Counted from the stretch's first letter, positions 11,401 to 19,985 are shown. The stretch: DNA of 64,000 nucleotides from an uncultured Selenomonadales bacterium (GCA_900314765.1 OMWN01000024.1:1-64000), one strand, 5' to 3'. Made by a program: numbers and translations. The notes: generated by a model from the letters alone, not told the origin.

Positions 11401-12007
11401 GAAAATATTTGAGCCGTTCACGCAGGAGCGCACGAAGAGCACGCAGAACATCAGCGGCACGGGGCTCGGCCTCGCCATCGTGAAGCGCATCATAGACCGC
11501 ATGGGCGGCGTCATCAGCGTGGACAGCGAAGTGGGGCACGGCGCACGGTTCGTCGTCGACCTGCCGCTCACGTTCATCGACGGCACGAAAAACGATGAGC
11601 GCGTCGCGAAGGGCACCGTCGATTTCAAAGGCAAAAAAGTGCTCCTCGTCGAGGACAATTTCCTCAACCAAGAAATCGCGAAGACGCTGCTCGAGGAAAA
11701 AGAATTCATCGTCGACACGGCAGAGGACGGCAGCGAGGCCGTCGAGAAATTCAAGAGCTCGATGGAAGGCGAGTACAGCATCATACTGATGGACATCAGA
11801 ATGCCGAACATGGACGGCTACGACGCGACGAGCACGATAAGAAAGCTCGAGCGCAAAGACGCGGCGACCGTCCCCATACTCGCCATGACCGCCGACGCGT
11901 ACGCCGAAGACGTGAAACATTGCCTCGACGTCGGCATGCAGGGCCACATCGCAAAACCGATTGACCCTGTGAAAATGTTCGATGCCATCGCGAAATGGAT
12001 AAAGTAA
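8465..12007 (+). CDS. Hybrid sensor histidine kinase with multiple PAS domains and a receiver
   Basis: An 1180-residue cytoplasmic protein with no membrane segment. The first 790 residues form an array of PAS-like sensor units (about 20-130, 145-260, 270-385, 400-525 and at least one more degenerate unit to 790). A short coiled coil leads to the dimerisation/phosphotransfer box MSHDMRTPLNGI (His near residue 812). The ATPase domain has NLLSNAVKFTPEGG, SDSGIGIS and GTGLGLAIVKR. It ends in a receiver (about 1057-1175) with LVEDN, the phospho-acceptor LMDIRMPNMDG and the conserved Lys in AKPID. No separate response regulator or HPt gene is adjacent, so the output is unknown. The signal is presumably intracellular. 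Confidence 0.93.
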   Translation: MTSAISDAEREALERIAVPLCVFEWADWRYHVAAVSDGVAELLGMKREELIGEDGNLAMKVHPEDQAALDNMKKYVALHPDAIYPMTFRVQRADKTYIWVKAQSKARRANMDDGERLIFYVTYSDFTAEEEMRRAQDRARKRSGTLMEKIMETTQTPIFWKDAQRRFQGVNKAFLDYYGVPSSHVLLGKTDEDMGWNIEIGKFKSDEEEVLKGKLVSRQFGHCIRKGETRDILANKTPLKDEHGRIVGLVGSFIDVTDEIRRMGQNERLLMALDNVPTGICLYDFSSGEPRCIMMNKYLAQFTGIMRDAVEQRPFDAILPFVLPADRSKFKKRMMEIAIDSQDFDMSLSIQRAGGGYAYMHVIGTRVKDGLADRIYVSMFDVTRLKKVQQTRRAEREILQKALDIVHVLVWTYDVEAKSLTFIRSDASDSERMRIGLEETISPLPDALMDWVADDDRAKFADHIAKVNQGMSSTVDIGFHRPNESESRIYRITHLVTLDPSTGAPYSAYGIAQDITDEKRAEKKYHDEVHAIDSSAPHNLVAKGHYNLTSNRVVEHWARDGRVLDIKPDMTYDEVAREMVMTVSDDSTRQTIEKALERDALIARAYEGERSFSIEFRHEQKGCLPFWALLTLNMFSLESGDIEAFIYIYDITTALIRREIISKFPLLGYDAIGLINLDKNIIFMYDDALYDSNSMGETENYTALISRRVEKYCLKDKRGDVRQALSIETIREKLLTQPVYDVSYDYVGNGERLRKHMQFCHLSSFSDYVFYCRSDVTEQHKKEIDQMARLKNALETAEQANEARTMFLASMSHDMRTPLNGILGFTRLAIGTSSIVKQRDYLQKILFSGSLLLSLVNETLTLSRLESGKYILQPEDVPFRDVVDGVVVPVEVSAQEHDVSFVTQFDDPPAPLVRVDRLKLQEILLNLLSNAVKFTPEGGSIIFTIKFPSGGELDDLAEGCNTRISVSDSGIGISKSFLSKIFEPFTQERTKSTQNISGTGLGLAIVKRIIDRMGGVISVDSEVGHGARFVVDLPLTFIDGTKNDERVAKGTVDFKGKKVLLVEDNFLNQEIAKTLLEEKEFIVDTAEDGSEAVEKFKSSMEGEYSIILMDIRMPNMDGYDATSTIRKLERKDAATVPILAMTADAYAEDVKHCLDVGMQGHIAKPIDPVKMFDAIAKWIK

Positions 12008-12027
12008 TGATAGAAAATGGAATAGTA

Positions 12028-12066
12028 AAAATGCTGGGCGCGAAATTTGCAGCCCAGCATTTTTTG
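12028..12066 (+). terminator. Terminator after the hybrid kinase
   Basis: AATGCTGGGC...GCCCAGCATT followed by a T-run. It is very similar in sequence to the terminator at 12246-12283 on the other side of a small A repeat, which suggests the two arose by duplication. Confidence 0.85.
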
Positions 12067-12101
12067 TGTATGCGTGTGATGTTATAAATAGCAAATGAGA
12101 A

Positions 12102-12208
12102 ATTCTCTCCGCAATGAAATCGTTTCAGCTTGTGTCAATAATCACAGAATTTGTAACGCCAGCCTCCCCAATGGGGGAGGTGCCGAGCGACTGCGAGGCG
12201 GAGAGGGT
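12102..12208 (+). repeat. A-family element, copy 3, internally deleted
   Basis: The right half is intact (GCCTCCCC...GGGGGAGGTGCCGAGCGACTGCGAGGCGGAGAGGGT). The left end is reduced to ATTCTCTCCG, which then joins directly to internal sequence. It lies between the tails of the kinase and the convergent alcohol dehydrogenase. Confidence 0.7.
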
Positions 12209-12245
12209 TGCATGGTAGCAAACATGAGATTTTCATAGCATAATA

Positions 12246-12283
12246 AAAAATGCTGGACACCATTTCTGATGCCCAGCATTTTT
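12246..12283 (-). terminator. Terminator after the iron alcohol dehydrogenase
   Basis: Stem AAATGCTGG...CCAGCATTT with T/A runs on both sides, 20 bases beyond the dehydrogenase stop. Bidirectional. Confidence 0.8.
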
Positions 12284-12303
12284 GTGTGCGTGTGATTTTG
12301 TTT

Positions 12304-13485
12304 TCAATGATTTGCCATGCTGTATATTGCGATGGCGGTGGGTTTGTCGATTTTGTGGAAGGCGCCGACGGTCGTTTTGCCGCCGTCTGTGAGTTTGTCG
12401 GCGAGGTACTCTATCTCATCGTCGTCTTTCACGCCGATGCCAAGCTCCGTGAATGAGAGCGGCAGGCCGAGGCTCTGCCAGTATTCTTCCGTGAGGCGGA
12501 TGCCCGCGCGCGAGCGCTCCTCGGGTGTGCCGACGGTGACGCCCCAGACATTCGTCGCGTACTCGGCAAATCTCTCGGGCGCGTCCTGATACATGTAGCG
12601 CGCCCAGCTGCCCCACATCGTTGTGAGCGTCTCGCCGTGCGTCGCGTCGTAGCGGGCGGAGAGCTCATGCGCGAGCTTGTGCACGCCGAAGTCCATCGTG
12701 CGCCCGAGGCTCGTGAAGCCGCAATGCGACACGCTGCCGCTCCACATGATTTCGCTCATCGCCTCGTAGTCCTTGTGGTTCGACATCGCGATTTTGCCGA
12801 ACTTGATGACGTTTTTGAGCAGCGCCTCGGCGACGCGGTCCGTGAGATTGTTCCCTGTCTCGTGCGTGAAGTAGCGGTCAATCGTGTGCATCATGATGTC
12901 GGCGATGCCCGCCGCGAGCTGCTTTCTGGGCAGCGTGTAGGTGAGCTCGGGGTCCATGATGGCGAACGCGGGACGATTGAACTCGATGTTGATGCCGCCT
13001 TTTTTGCCCGTCTCATCGTTCGTGAGCACGGCGGAGTCGCTCGTCTCGCTGCCTGCCGCCGATATGGTCAGCACGACGCCAATCGGCAGCGAGCGCGTGA
13101 CGGGCTTTTTCTTCGCCCAGAATTCCGCGATGTCCGTGTCGAGATTTGCGGCGCCGTGTGCGATGGCCTTTGCCGTGTCGATGACGCTGCCGCCGCCGAC
13201 CGCGAGTATGAGGTCCGCGCCGAACTTCGCCGCCTCATGGACGCCCTCGCGCGCCTTCGACATCAGCGGGTTTGGCTTTACGCCGCCGAACTCCGCGTAT
13301 GGCAGTCCCGCTTCCTCGAGCGTTTTCTCGACGCGCTCGAGAAGTCCGCTCTTTTTGACGCTGCCGCCGCCGTAGACGATGAAGACGCGCCTCCCGCCAT
13401 GATGCTTTACGGCCTCAGCGACCTTCGCCTCCGTTCCCCTGCCGAAAATGATTTCCGTTGGAACATGAAATGTGAAATTATTCAT
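12304..13485 (-). CDS. Iron-containing alcohol dehydrogenase, BDH/YqhD-like
   Basis: A 393-residue group III alcohol dehydrogenase. It likely reduces aldehydes or short-chain alcohol precursors with NAD(P)H during fermentation. Dinucleotide site: VYGGGSVKKSGL and LAVGGGSVIDTAKAIA. Metal site: AAGIADIMMHTIDRYF (Asp and His) and the later HKLAHELSARYDATHGETL (two His). Full length. ATG behind GGAGG. The N-terminal MNNFTFHVPTEIIFGRG is typical of NADPH butanol dehydrogenases and YqhD, but the true substrate cannot be told. Monocistronic. Confidence 0.9.
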   Translation of the reverse strand: MNNFTFHVPTEIIFGRGTEAKVAEAVKHHGGRRVFIVYGGGSVKKSGLLERVEKTLEEAGLPYAEFGGVKPNPLMSKAREGVHEAAKFGADLILAVGGGSVIDTAKAIAHGAANLDTDIAEFWAKKKPVTRSLPIGVVLTISAAGSETSDSAVLTNDETGKKGGINIEFNRPAFAIMDPELTYTLPRKQLAAGIADIMMHTIDRYFTHETGNNLTDRVAEALLKNVIKFGKIAMSNHKDYEAMSEIMWSGSVSHCGFTSLGRTMDFGVHKLAHELSARYDATHGETLTTMWGSWARYMYQDAPERFAEYATNVWGVTVGTPEERSRAGIRLTEEYWQSLGLPLSFTELGIGVKDDDEIEYLADKLTDGGKTTVGAFHKIDKPTAIAIYSMANH

Positions 13486-13542
13486 GATGTCCTCCTTGTA
13501 TCGAAAATGAATTTTGAATTTAAAATTTTCGTAAAATAAAAA

Positions 13543-13593
13543 ACCATCTCTATCAGTATACCATGAATTTACGATAGAGATGATTTTATTTTT
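13543..13593 (-). terminator. Terminator of the ABC permease-ATPase operon
   Basis: CATCTCTATC pairs with GATAGAGATG around a long loop and is flanked by A/T runs on both strands. It lies 50 bases after the ATPase stop and within the upstream region of the alcohol dehydrogenase. The loop contains TATACT, which may be that gene's -10. Confidence 0.65.
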
Positions 13594-13643
13594 TTTAGAG
13601 ACTTTATTTAATCGATGTGGGGAAATCCGCCAATACGATTTTC

Positions 13644-14438
13644 TCAGCTCAAGAGCAGACTGTCGTCGCCGAGCTCGCTGCCTGCTGCTTTTTCGAACAT
13701 GAGCAGGAGGTCTTTGACGGTGAGTTTTTTCTTTTCTCTGTCTTTCACGTCGATGAGTATCTTGCCGCCGTACATCATGATGAGGCGATTGCCGCAGGCG
13801 AGTGCGTCGCGCATGTTGTGCGTTATCATGAGCGTCGTGAGGTGGCGCTCCGCGACGATGCTCGTCGTGATTTTGAGCACCTGCGCCGCTGTCTTCGGGT
13901 CAAGTGCCGCCGTGTGCTCATCGAGGAGCAAGAGCTTCGGGTCGGCGAGCGTCGCCATGAGGAGCGTCAGCGCTTGACGCTGGCCGCCGGAGAGCAGGCC
14001 GACTTTCGATTCGAGCCTGTCCTCGAGTCCGAGGTGAAGCGACGCGAGCATGCTCTGAAATTTCTCTTTGTCTTCTTTCTTCGAGCTCCATGAGAGATTC
14101 GGGCGGCGATTTCTGCGCGAGGCAATCTCGAGATTTTCCTCAATCATCATGTTGGCCGCCGTGCCCATCATTGGGTCCTGAAAGACGCGGCCAATATATT
14201 TCGCGCGACGATGCTCAGGCCAGTCGGTGATGTCCTCGTCGTCGATGCTGATCGTGCCTTTGTCGACGGGGAACGTGCCCGCGATGGAGTTCATCAGCGT
14301 CGATTTGCCTGCGCCGTTGCCGCCGATGACGGTGACGAATTCGCCGGGCGCGAGGTGAAGCGATACGTCAATGAGCGCGACTTTCTCCGTTATCATGCCG
14401 GGGTTGAACGTCTTTGAGATATGTGATATGTCGAGCAT
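13644..14438 (-). CDS. ABC transporter ATP-binding protein (TrpZ-like group)
   Basis: A 264-residue ATPase of a binding-protein-dependent importer. Walker A GGNGAGKST, signature LSGGQRQAL, Walker B LLLLDEHTAALD and the switch His in MITHNMRDAL are all present. The gene abuts the permease stop (next base), so the two are co-translated. Permeases and binding proteins of this group (PF04392-type partners) include tryptophan and other small-molecule systems. The substrate cannot be assigned here. The matching binding protein is probably the gene at 16748-17758. Confidence 0.9.
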   Translation of the reverse strand: MLDISHISKTFNPGMITEKVALIDVSLHLAPGEFVTVIGGNGAGKSTLMNSIAGTFPVDKGTISIDDEDITDWPEHRRAKYIGRVFQDPMMGTAANMMIEENLEIASRRNRRPNLSWSSKKEDKEKFQSMLASLHLGLEDRLESKVGLLSGGQRQALTLLMATLADPKLLLLDEHTAALDPKTAAQVLKITTSIVAERHLTTLMITHNMRDALACGNRLIMMYGGKILIDVKDREKKKLTVKDLLLMFEKAAGSELGDDSLLLS

Positions 14439-15323
14439 TTATTCTCCCGCCTTTCTCATAGCCTTGAACTTCGCCTGAATGAGCGGCATCGAAAGCGCCA
14501 GCGCCACGAGTATTGCCGTGAAGAGCTTGAGGTCGTTCGGCGGCATGCCGAGCGCGAGGACGATGGCGATGACGACACGGTAGACGATGGAGCCAAGCAC
14601 GACGGAGAGCAGGCAACGCCAAAATGTGCGCGTGCCGAAAAGCACTTCGCCGATGATGACGGACGCGAGGCCGATGACGATGGTGCCGACGCCCATGCCG
14701 ACATCAGCGAAGCCGTTGGCCTGACCGATGAGCGCGCCCGATATGGAGACGAGCCCGTTCGATATGAGCAGGCCGAGGATGATGGTGTTGTCGGTATTGA
14801 TGCCGTTCGCGCGTATCATGCGCGGGTTTGCGCCCGTGGCGCGTATCGCGGAGCCAATCTCCGTGCCGAAGAACCAGTAGCAGAGGAGCGCGAGCACGGC
14901 CGTCGAGACGATGCCGACGAAGAGCGCGACGTTCTGCGGGTCGTCCGAGATGAAGCCCGCGAGCGTGAATATCGTGTCCATGCGCAGGAGCGAGAGGTTC
15001 GCTTTGCCCATGATGCGCAGATTGACGGAGTAGAGCGCAATCATCGTGAGGATGCCGGCGAGCAGTGCGGGGATTTTGAGCTTCGTCGTGAGGATGCCCG
15101 TCACGATGCCCGCCGCCATGCCGGCGAGACACGCGACAAACACGGACGTTATCGGGTCGTAGCCCTCAGTCAAAAGCTTTGCTGCCGTCGCTGCGCCGAG
15201 CGGGAAGCTGCCCTCGACCGTGAGGTCGGCTATGTCGAGCACTCGGAACGTGATGTACACGCCGATGGCGAGAATGGACCACAGGAGGCCTTGAGATAAT
15301 GTTGGAATAGCAAGTTCAAGCAA
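14439..15323 (-). CDS. ABC transporter permease (branched-chain/TrpY-like fold)
   Basis: A 294-residue membrane protein with about 8-9 hydrophobic helices. GVYITFRVLDIADLTVEGSF near the N-terminus and IRATGANPRMIRANGINTD in the middle are hallmark blocks of the permease family that pairs with PF04392 binding proteins. It ends immediately before the ATPase gene. The start is behind AGGAGGG. The upstream 350 bases carry no binding-protein gene, which is unusual for this family. Confidence 0.88.
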   Translation of the reverse strand: MLELAIPTLSQGLLWSILAIGVYITFRVLDIADLTVEGSFPLGAATAAKLLTEGYDPITSVFVACLAGMAAGIVTGILTTKLKIPALLAGILTMIALYSVNLRIMGKANLSLLRMDTIFTLAGFISDDPQNVALFVGIVSTAVLALLCYWFFGTEIGSAIRATGANPRMIRANGINTDNTIILGLLISNGLVSISGALIGQANGFADVGMGVGTIVIGLASVIIGEVLFGTRTFWRCLLSVVLGSIVYRVVIAIVLALGMPPNDLKLFTAILVALALSMPLIQAKFKAMRKAGE

Positions 15324-15673
15324 TTTATTTCCCTCCTTTTATTTGTAAAAACACGAAAGTCATTATATCACAGCAAAAAGCACATATCAACAAATCAGAC
15401 GGAATCTGATGAAAATAAAATGAGTTCATGTGTAATGTTGTAAGGCGCGAGAAAATCGATTCATTTTTTATGAGAGATATACGTATAATGTTCCGTATCA
15501 TTATTCGCAGCAAATTATATGCGCAGAATTTTATGTTTGCAAAGCATTTGGCACGCAGGAATTGGCTGTATGGAAATTTTTCGCGTATTTTGATATAGTA
15601 GATGAGACGAATTGACGTCGTAATGAAGATATTCGGCAAATCAAATCCATGACGGAGCGAAGGGATGATTTTC

Positions 15674-16378
15674 ATGATACGCATAACGATTGAGACGAAC
15701 GACAAGACGGGCATCGGCTATCAACTGCATCTGAAGGACGACAGGCAGCATCGTGAGTGGATTGCGCGCGACGACAAAAACGGCTGGCCGGGCGGAAAGC
15801 CGTTCCTCGATCTCGATTCGACAGTGGAATGCGCGAAGCAGATCATCATCGCGGACAAACATTTCTCGAAGCACAACAAGGATATTTCGCGCAATCTGCG
15901 CGTGTCGAATGATGCGCTCGAGGCGAATAAGAATCGTGACATCGGAGCGCGTCGAATGCTCGCTGATATGAAAAAAGGCCGCTTCGAAAAATTTGCGCCC
16001 GCGCCCGAGAATTTTGGCAACGCGATACGCGCGAACGCAAAGGTGGAGTATGGCAAGGAGGAGCCAGGCAAGCCGCAGAAAGTAAAGATCAGCGTCAAGC
16101 CGATGGCGATGGTGCTCACGGTCTTTGGCGTCGCGCATGAAAATAGAATCACTCCGAAGTATCATGAGGTAGTGCAGAACTTTTTCAGGCTCGTCGCGTC
16201 AAAAGGATTTGGCGAGGGCGGCGCGTCGGCGATGATGGAGCAGTTTTACGCTTTGGACAAAGATACGGCGGGCGCGTGGGTCGCGGACCTCATCGACGAT
16301 GCGGACATCCCAGTGCAGACGCTGGAAATGATTATCATCAATGCGTTTGGCGGCTTCGATGACGATGATGATGCGTGA
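15674..16378 (+). CDS. Hypothetical protein
   Basis: A 234-residue, charged, cytoplasmic-looking protein I do not recognise. It has no signal peptide or membrane helix. The N-terminus is beta-rich (MIRITIETNDKTG); the middle is basic; the C-terminus ends in a run of Asp residues (GGFDDDDDA). The sequence EQFYALDKDTAGAWVADLIDDADIPVQTLEM suggests a helical C-terminal half. ATG at 15674 has AGGG at correct distance; ATG 15665 is too close to it. It sits on the opposite strand between two parts of an ABC importer and is followed directly by an A repeat, which fits later insertion. Confidence 0.7.
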   Translation: MIRITIETNDKTGIGYQLHLKDDRQHREWIARDDKNGWPGGKPFLDLDSTVECAKQIIIADKHFSKHNKDISRNLRVSNDALEANKNRDIGARRMLADMKKGRFEKFAPAPENFGNAIRANAKVEYGKEEPGKPQKVKISVKPMAMVLTVFGVAHENRITPKYHEVVQNFFRLVASKGFGEGGASAMMEQFYALDKDTAGAWVADLIDDADIPVQTLEMIIINAFGGFDDDDDA

Positions 16379-16406
16379 AGGGTGAGGGTGAAATCATAAA
16401 GGCATA

Positions 16407-16664
16407 ACCCTCTCCGCCCCTGCGGGGCACCTCCCCCAGAGTGGGAGGCATAGGATGAGAGGCTTTGCGCTTCAAACTTAACGAAAGAATAGATTATTTT
16501 ACCTTTTCAGTTGTCGATTATTCAGCTGGGTTGGTTATTCAGCCAGAATAAAAGCTTTACACTTTTGCGAGCAAATCGATTCGGACCATGTAAATAATCA
16601 CAGCGTCTATAACGCCAGCCTCCCCAATGGGGGAGGTGCCGAGCGAATGCGAGGCGGAGAGGGT
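16407..16664 (+). repeat. A-family palindromic element, copy 4
   Basis: Ends ACCCTCTCCG/CGGAGAGGGT. Type-2 module (CCCCTGCGGGG) on the left and type-1 (CCGAGCGAATGCGAGG) on the right. Located between the hypothetical gene and the terminator of the convergent binding-protein gene. Confidence 0.85.
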
Positions 16665-16694
16665 CTCATAAAAGAAAACTAAAAACGCACAAAC

Positions 16695-16727
16695 AAAAAA
16701 CCGCGCGGGTTCGTCCGCGCGGTTTTT
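16695..16727 (-). terminator. Terminator of the binding-protein gene
   Basis: AAAAAACCGCGCGG-GTTCGT-CCGCGCGGTTTTT, a perfect GC-rich stem with flanking A and T runs, 20 bases beyond the stop. Confidence 0.9.
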
Positions 16728-16747
16728 CGTTTGTTCTTATCTATATG

Positions 16748-17758
16748 TCATTCGACCATTTCGGCATTTTTCGCGATGTCGTCAGGAATCTTTATGCCGA
16801 GCGTCGTGACGTCTTTCTTGTTGATGAAGACTTTGAGCTCTTTTGCCATCTGTATCGGCATGGTGGCTGGCTTCGATTTGCCATCGAGGATGTCGGCTGC
16901 CATTTCGCCGGACTGCATGCCGAGCTTGTAGTAGTCTATGCCGTACGTGATGAGGCCGCCCGCTTTGACCATGTTAGGCTCGCCGCAGACGATTGGCTTT
17001 TTCGCGGCGTCAGTGATGGCGACGAGCGTCGGCATTGCCGATGCGATGACGTTGTCCGTTGGCTCATAGAATACATCGACATCGCCGACGAGGCTCTGTG
17101 CCGCCTGCTGGATGTCGTTGACCGTCGAGATGGTCGCGACTTTGACGGTGAGACCCTTCGACTCAGCGTAGTCCTTCATGATTTTCGTCTGTATCTCGGA
17201 GTTGACCTCGCTCGAGCAGTAGACTGTGCCGATGGTCTTCGCGTTCGGGCAAACCTTCATGAGGAGATCAATCTGCTCCTTTATCGGGCTCATGTCGCTC
17301 GTGCCCGTGACGTTGCCCTTCGGCGCATCGTTTGATGCGGCGAGCTTCGCGCCGACGTAGTCCGTGATGGCCGAGCCGACGATAGGAATGTCTTTCGTGA
17401 GGTTTGCGACGGTCTGCGCCGACGGCGTCGCTATGGCGTAGATGAGGTCAACCTTGTTGTTGACGAAGCGCTGGCCGATGTTCTGGAGGTTCGACTGGTC
17501 CGCCTGCGCATTCTGACGGTCGAACGTCACGTTTCGGCCTTCCTCGTAGCCGCGCTTCTTGAGTCCTTCGACGAAGCCCTTGTTCGCAGCGTCAAGTGCG
17601 TTGTGCTCGACGAGCTGCACGATGCCGACCTGATACTGTTTCTTGCTGTCGGCTGACTGCTTCTTGTCCCCGCCGCCGCCGCAGCCCGCGACGATGCCTG
17701 CGAACGCGAGCGCCGTGAGGCCCACAGCGATGCGCTTCAAAGTTTTCTTCATAAACAT
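16748..17758 (-). CDS. ABC transporter substrate-binding lipoprotein (TrpX-like, PF04392 type)
   Basis: A 336-residue exported lipoprotein. The signal peptide ends in the lipobox VAGCGGGG. The mature part has the two-lobed fold of the family (VGIVQLVEHNALDAANKGF, LIYAIATPSAQTVAN, VFYEPTDNVIASAMPTL, GEPNMVKAGGLITYGIDYYKLG). It should capture a small solute for the permease-ATPase pair at 13644-15323, which lacks its own binding protein. It has its own promoter and terminator. ATG at 17758 follows GAGGGGG by 8 bases; the frame is open further upstream. The family binds tryptophan in some members. Confidence 0.88.
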   Translation of the reverse strand: MFMKKTLKRIAVGLTALAFAGIVAGCGGGGDKKQSADSKKQYQVGIVQLVEHNALDAANKGFVEGLKKRGYEEGRNVTFDRQNAQADQSNLQNIGQRFVNNKVDLIYAIATPSAQTVANLTKDIPIVGSAITDYVGAKLAASNDAPKGNVTGTSDMSPIKEQIDLLMKVCPNAKTIGTVYCSSEVNSEIQTKIMKDYAESKGLTVKVATISTVNDIQQAAQSLVGDVDVFYEPTDNVIASAMPTLVAITDAAKKPIVCGEPNMVKAGGLITYGIDYYKLGMQSGEMAADILDGKSKPATMPIQMAKELKVFINKKDVTTLGIKIPDDIAKNAEMVE

Positions 17759-17812
17759 TTGCATTGCCCCCTCGAAAATACGCAAAATTTGAGTAAAATT
17801 GTAAACATGGAT

Positions 17813-17841
17813 ATTATACAAAATGTATAAGGTTTTGTCAC
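17813..17841 (-). promoter_or_regulatory. Promoter of the binding-protein gene
   Basis: On the minus strand: GTGACA, 17 bases, TATAAT, about 55 bases before the start codon. Confidence 0.7.
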
Positions 17842-18085
17842 GAAAAATTCATTATATTTTCGCTTATTTTCGCTTGTTTTTGCTGTATACAATTTTTATG
17901 ACGATTTTATTCTCAAAGTATTGGGTGATAAATTAACACACATTAATAAACTTTTAATCATGGCATAAGCATTTTGTAATTCGCCCAGTATAGACTCGTA
18001 AGCGATGAAAACGCTGCTTGTTTCCGCTGAGAAAAAGTGCTCTTCACGTGCCTTCATGTTTTAAACTGCAGGTATATGAAGGGCT
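17842..18085. other. Intergenic region between divergent genes
   Basis: AT-rich spacer between two divergent promoters. I see no gene, riboswitch or repeat in it. Confidence 0.5.
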
Positions 18086-18114
18086 TTGACAATGCACATA
18101 GCGGCGTGTATAAT
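18086..18114 (+). promoter_or_regulatory. Consensus promoter of the M48 protease gene
   Basis: TTGACA, exactly 17 bases, TATAAT: a perfect sigma-A consensus. The transcript start is expected near 18121, and a short hairpin (GGGCT-CAAA-GCCC) lies in the leader before AGGAGG. Confidence 0.85.
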
Positions 18115-18187
18115 CAATCAATGTTTCAAGGAAGTATCTGCCGATTTTTTGGTGTTGGGCTCAAAGCCCATATTAGGAGGAATTGAA

Positions 18188-19960
18188 TTGACAAAGAAAA
18201 TGTCCTCGAAGAAGTTCCGTGCTTTCGCTGCGTCGCTCGCGGCCGCAGCTCTTCTCTGGGGCGCGCCGGCGGCACTGCCGTCCGCCGCTCCTGTCGCGCA
18301 TGCTGATGCCATCACCGACATCATCGGCGGCATCATCGGCGTGAGCACGACGTACAGCGAATATCTCGATAAAATGCTCGCGATGGGCAACAGCCCTGAC
18401 CAGCAGATGGCCATGCTGAACAGCGACATGGACGAGAACGGGCGCGATCTCAATGAGGCGCACAACGAGGTCGTCACGCGCGTCATGAATCAGCTCATAG
18501 AAAATGCGGACTATGCGATGGCTGCGGACAGTCTGCCTTTCCGCTGGCGCGTCAATGACAGCGACCAGTTCAACGCGTACTGCTCGGCGATGGACTATGT
18601 CAGCGTCAATCGCGGCTTGCTCGAGGCGATAAACAACAACCCCGACGAGCTCGCGGGCGTGCTCGGCCATGAGCTCACGCACGGTCTGAAGCAGCATCTG
18701 CAGTACTCGGTCGCAAAGCAGGCGGCAACGGAGTACGGCGCATCGTTGCTCGAGAACAACGTCGGCGTCCTCGAGGGCACGCTCCTCAATATTCTCGTCA
18801 ACTACAACACGGCGAAGAACTACAACGCGCCGCTCGAAGCAGAGGCTGACCGCTACGGCTTCTACTACATGACGACGGCGGGCTTTAATCCGGGCGGGTT
18901 TGCGGCGATGGTCACGAAGATGCCGGACAGCCCGGGCGAGTCGCTCCTCAATCCAGACGACCATCCGGAGACGAGCAAGCGCCTCGAGCGCAGCCTCAAG
19001 TGGATGCAGGACTACAGCTGCGGCCACGTCACCGCCGTGACAGACGAGACCACGGGCGCGACGACGGTGTACATCGACGAGACGCCTTTCTATACGGCGA
19101 CGGTCATGTCGCCAGAGGAAATGGCGGCGGCCGGCGAAGTGTACAGCGCAAAGGAGCGCGCGTATTTCGTGGCGGGCGGCATCGCAAAGGGATTCCACGA
19201 CAACAGGCTCGCGACGCTATGGCATTTCAAGGCGCTGCCGAATGGCAACTATGATTTCCTCACGGACAGCGATGCCTACACGCCGCTCAAGAACGCCGTG
19301 AACTACGCAGGCAGCGGCGCGGAGCTCGAGAGGCTCGTCACGCTCGCGTACAGCAATGAGCGCAAGACGGGCGCGCGCGATGAGATGCTCGAGAAAGAGA
19401 ACGAGATGAAAGAGGACATCGCGAAGGACCGCAAGAAGGCGATGGCGAACACGGATGAAAATATTTCCACGTATGAGGACAAATCTGACCGCTACAATGT
19501 GCTCGGCCTCACGCATCTCGCGACGCACGAGGCAAACAGGTTGCTCGCGTGCAACCCCTATGACTCTGCGAAGGCATTCGCGCATGGCGAGCTCGGCTGG
19601 GCGAAATACAAGGAGGGCAACTACGATGAAGCCGTGAAGGAGCACCAGACGGCCGTCGCCATCAATCCGTCGTCCGGATGGAACTACATGCGCCTCTCGT
19701 ATGCGCAGTACGCCGCGGGCGACTATGACGGTGCACTCGTCTCGTCACAGAAAGCGGAGCAGGTTTCGCCGGGCAAGTACTACGGCAACCACGTCGTTGC
19801 GGGTCTCATATATGACAAGCGCGGCAATCAGTCGGCCGCGATGAGTGAATTCTCACGCGCCCTCTCCGTGTCGAGCGATGCCGCGAGCGACATCCCCGAG
19901 GAATATAACGCAATGATTGCCGACAACGCGGAGCGTGTCGCGGCGAAATATGACAACTGA
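18188..19960 (+). CDS. Exported M48 family metalloprotease with C-terminal TPR repeats
   Basis: A 590-residue protein. The signal peptide covers residues 1-38 and ends near AHA. The zinc peptidase core has HELTHG (HExxH) and the third ligand in EAEADRYGFYYM. After about 400 residues there is a charged helical stretch, then TPR-like repeats (LGWAKYKEGNYDEAVKEHQ, LSYAQYAAGDYDGALVSS). The plan resembles BepA/YfgC, which supervises outer-membrane protein assembly in diderms, so a periplasmic quality-control role is likely. TTG at 18188 lies 7 bases after AGGAGG. The frame is open back to the promoter, but that extension would start at the -35 box. Confidence 0.9.
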   Translation: MTKKMSSKKFRAFAASLAAAALLWGAPAALPSAAPVAHADAITDIIGGIIGVSTTYSEYLDKMLAMGNSPDQQMAMLNSDMDENGRDLNEAHNEVVTRVMNQLIENADYAMAADSLPFRWRVNDSDQFNAYCSAMDYVSVNRGLLEAINNNPDELAGVLGHELTHGLKQHLQYSVAKQAATEYGASLLENNVGVLEGTLLNILVNYNTAKNYNAPLEAEADRYGFYYMTTAGFNPGGFAAMVTKMPDSPGESLLNPDDHPETSKRLERSLKWMQDYSCGHVTAVTDETTGATTVYIDETPFYTATVMSPEEMAAAGEVYSAKERAYFVAGGIAKGFHDNRLATLWHFKALPNGNYDFLTDSDAYTPLKNAVNYAGSGAELERLVTLAYSNERKTGARDEMLEKENEMKEDIAKDRKKAMANTDENISTYEDKSDRYNVLGLTHLATHEANRLLACNPYDSAKAFAHGELGWAKYKEGNYDEAVKEHQTAVAINPSSGWNYMRLSYAQYAAGDYDGALVSSQKAEQVSPGKYYGNHVVAGLIYDKRGNQSAAMSEFSRALSVSSDAASDIPEEYNAMIADNAERVAAKYDN

Positions 19961-19985
19961 AATTCGTAAAATGAAATAAAAATTT

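Noticed and set aside
18086-18187. Upstream extension of the M48 protease to 18086
   Set aside because: Its first codon is the TTG of the -35 box. The AGGAGG-TTG start at 18188 gives a clean signal peptide.
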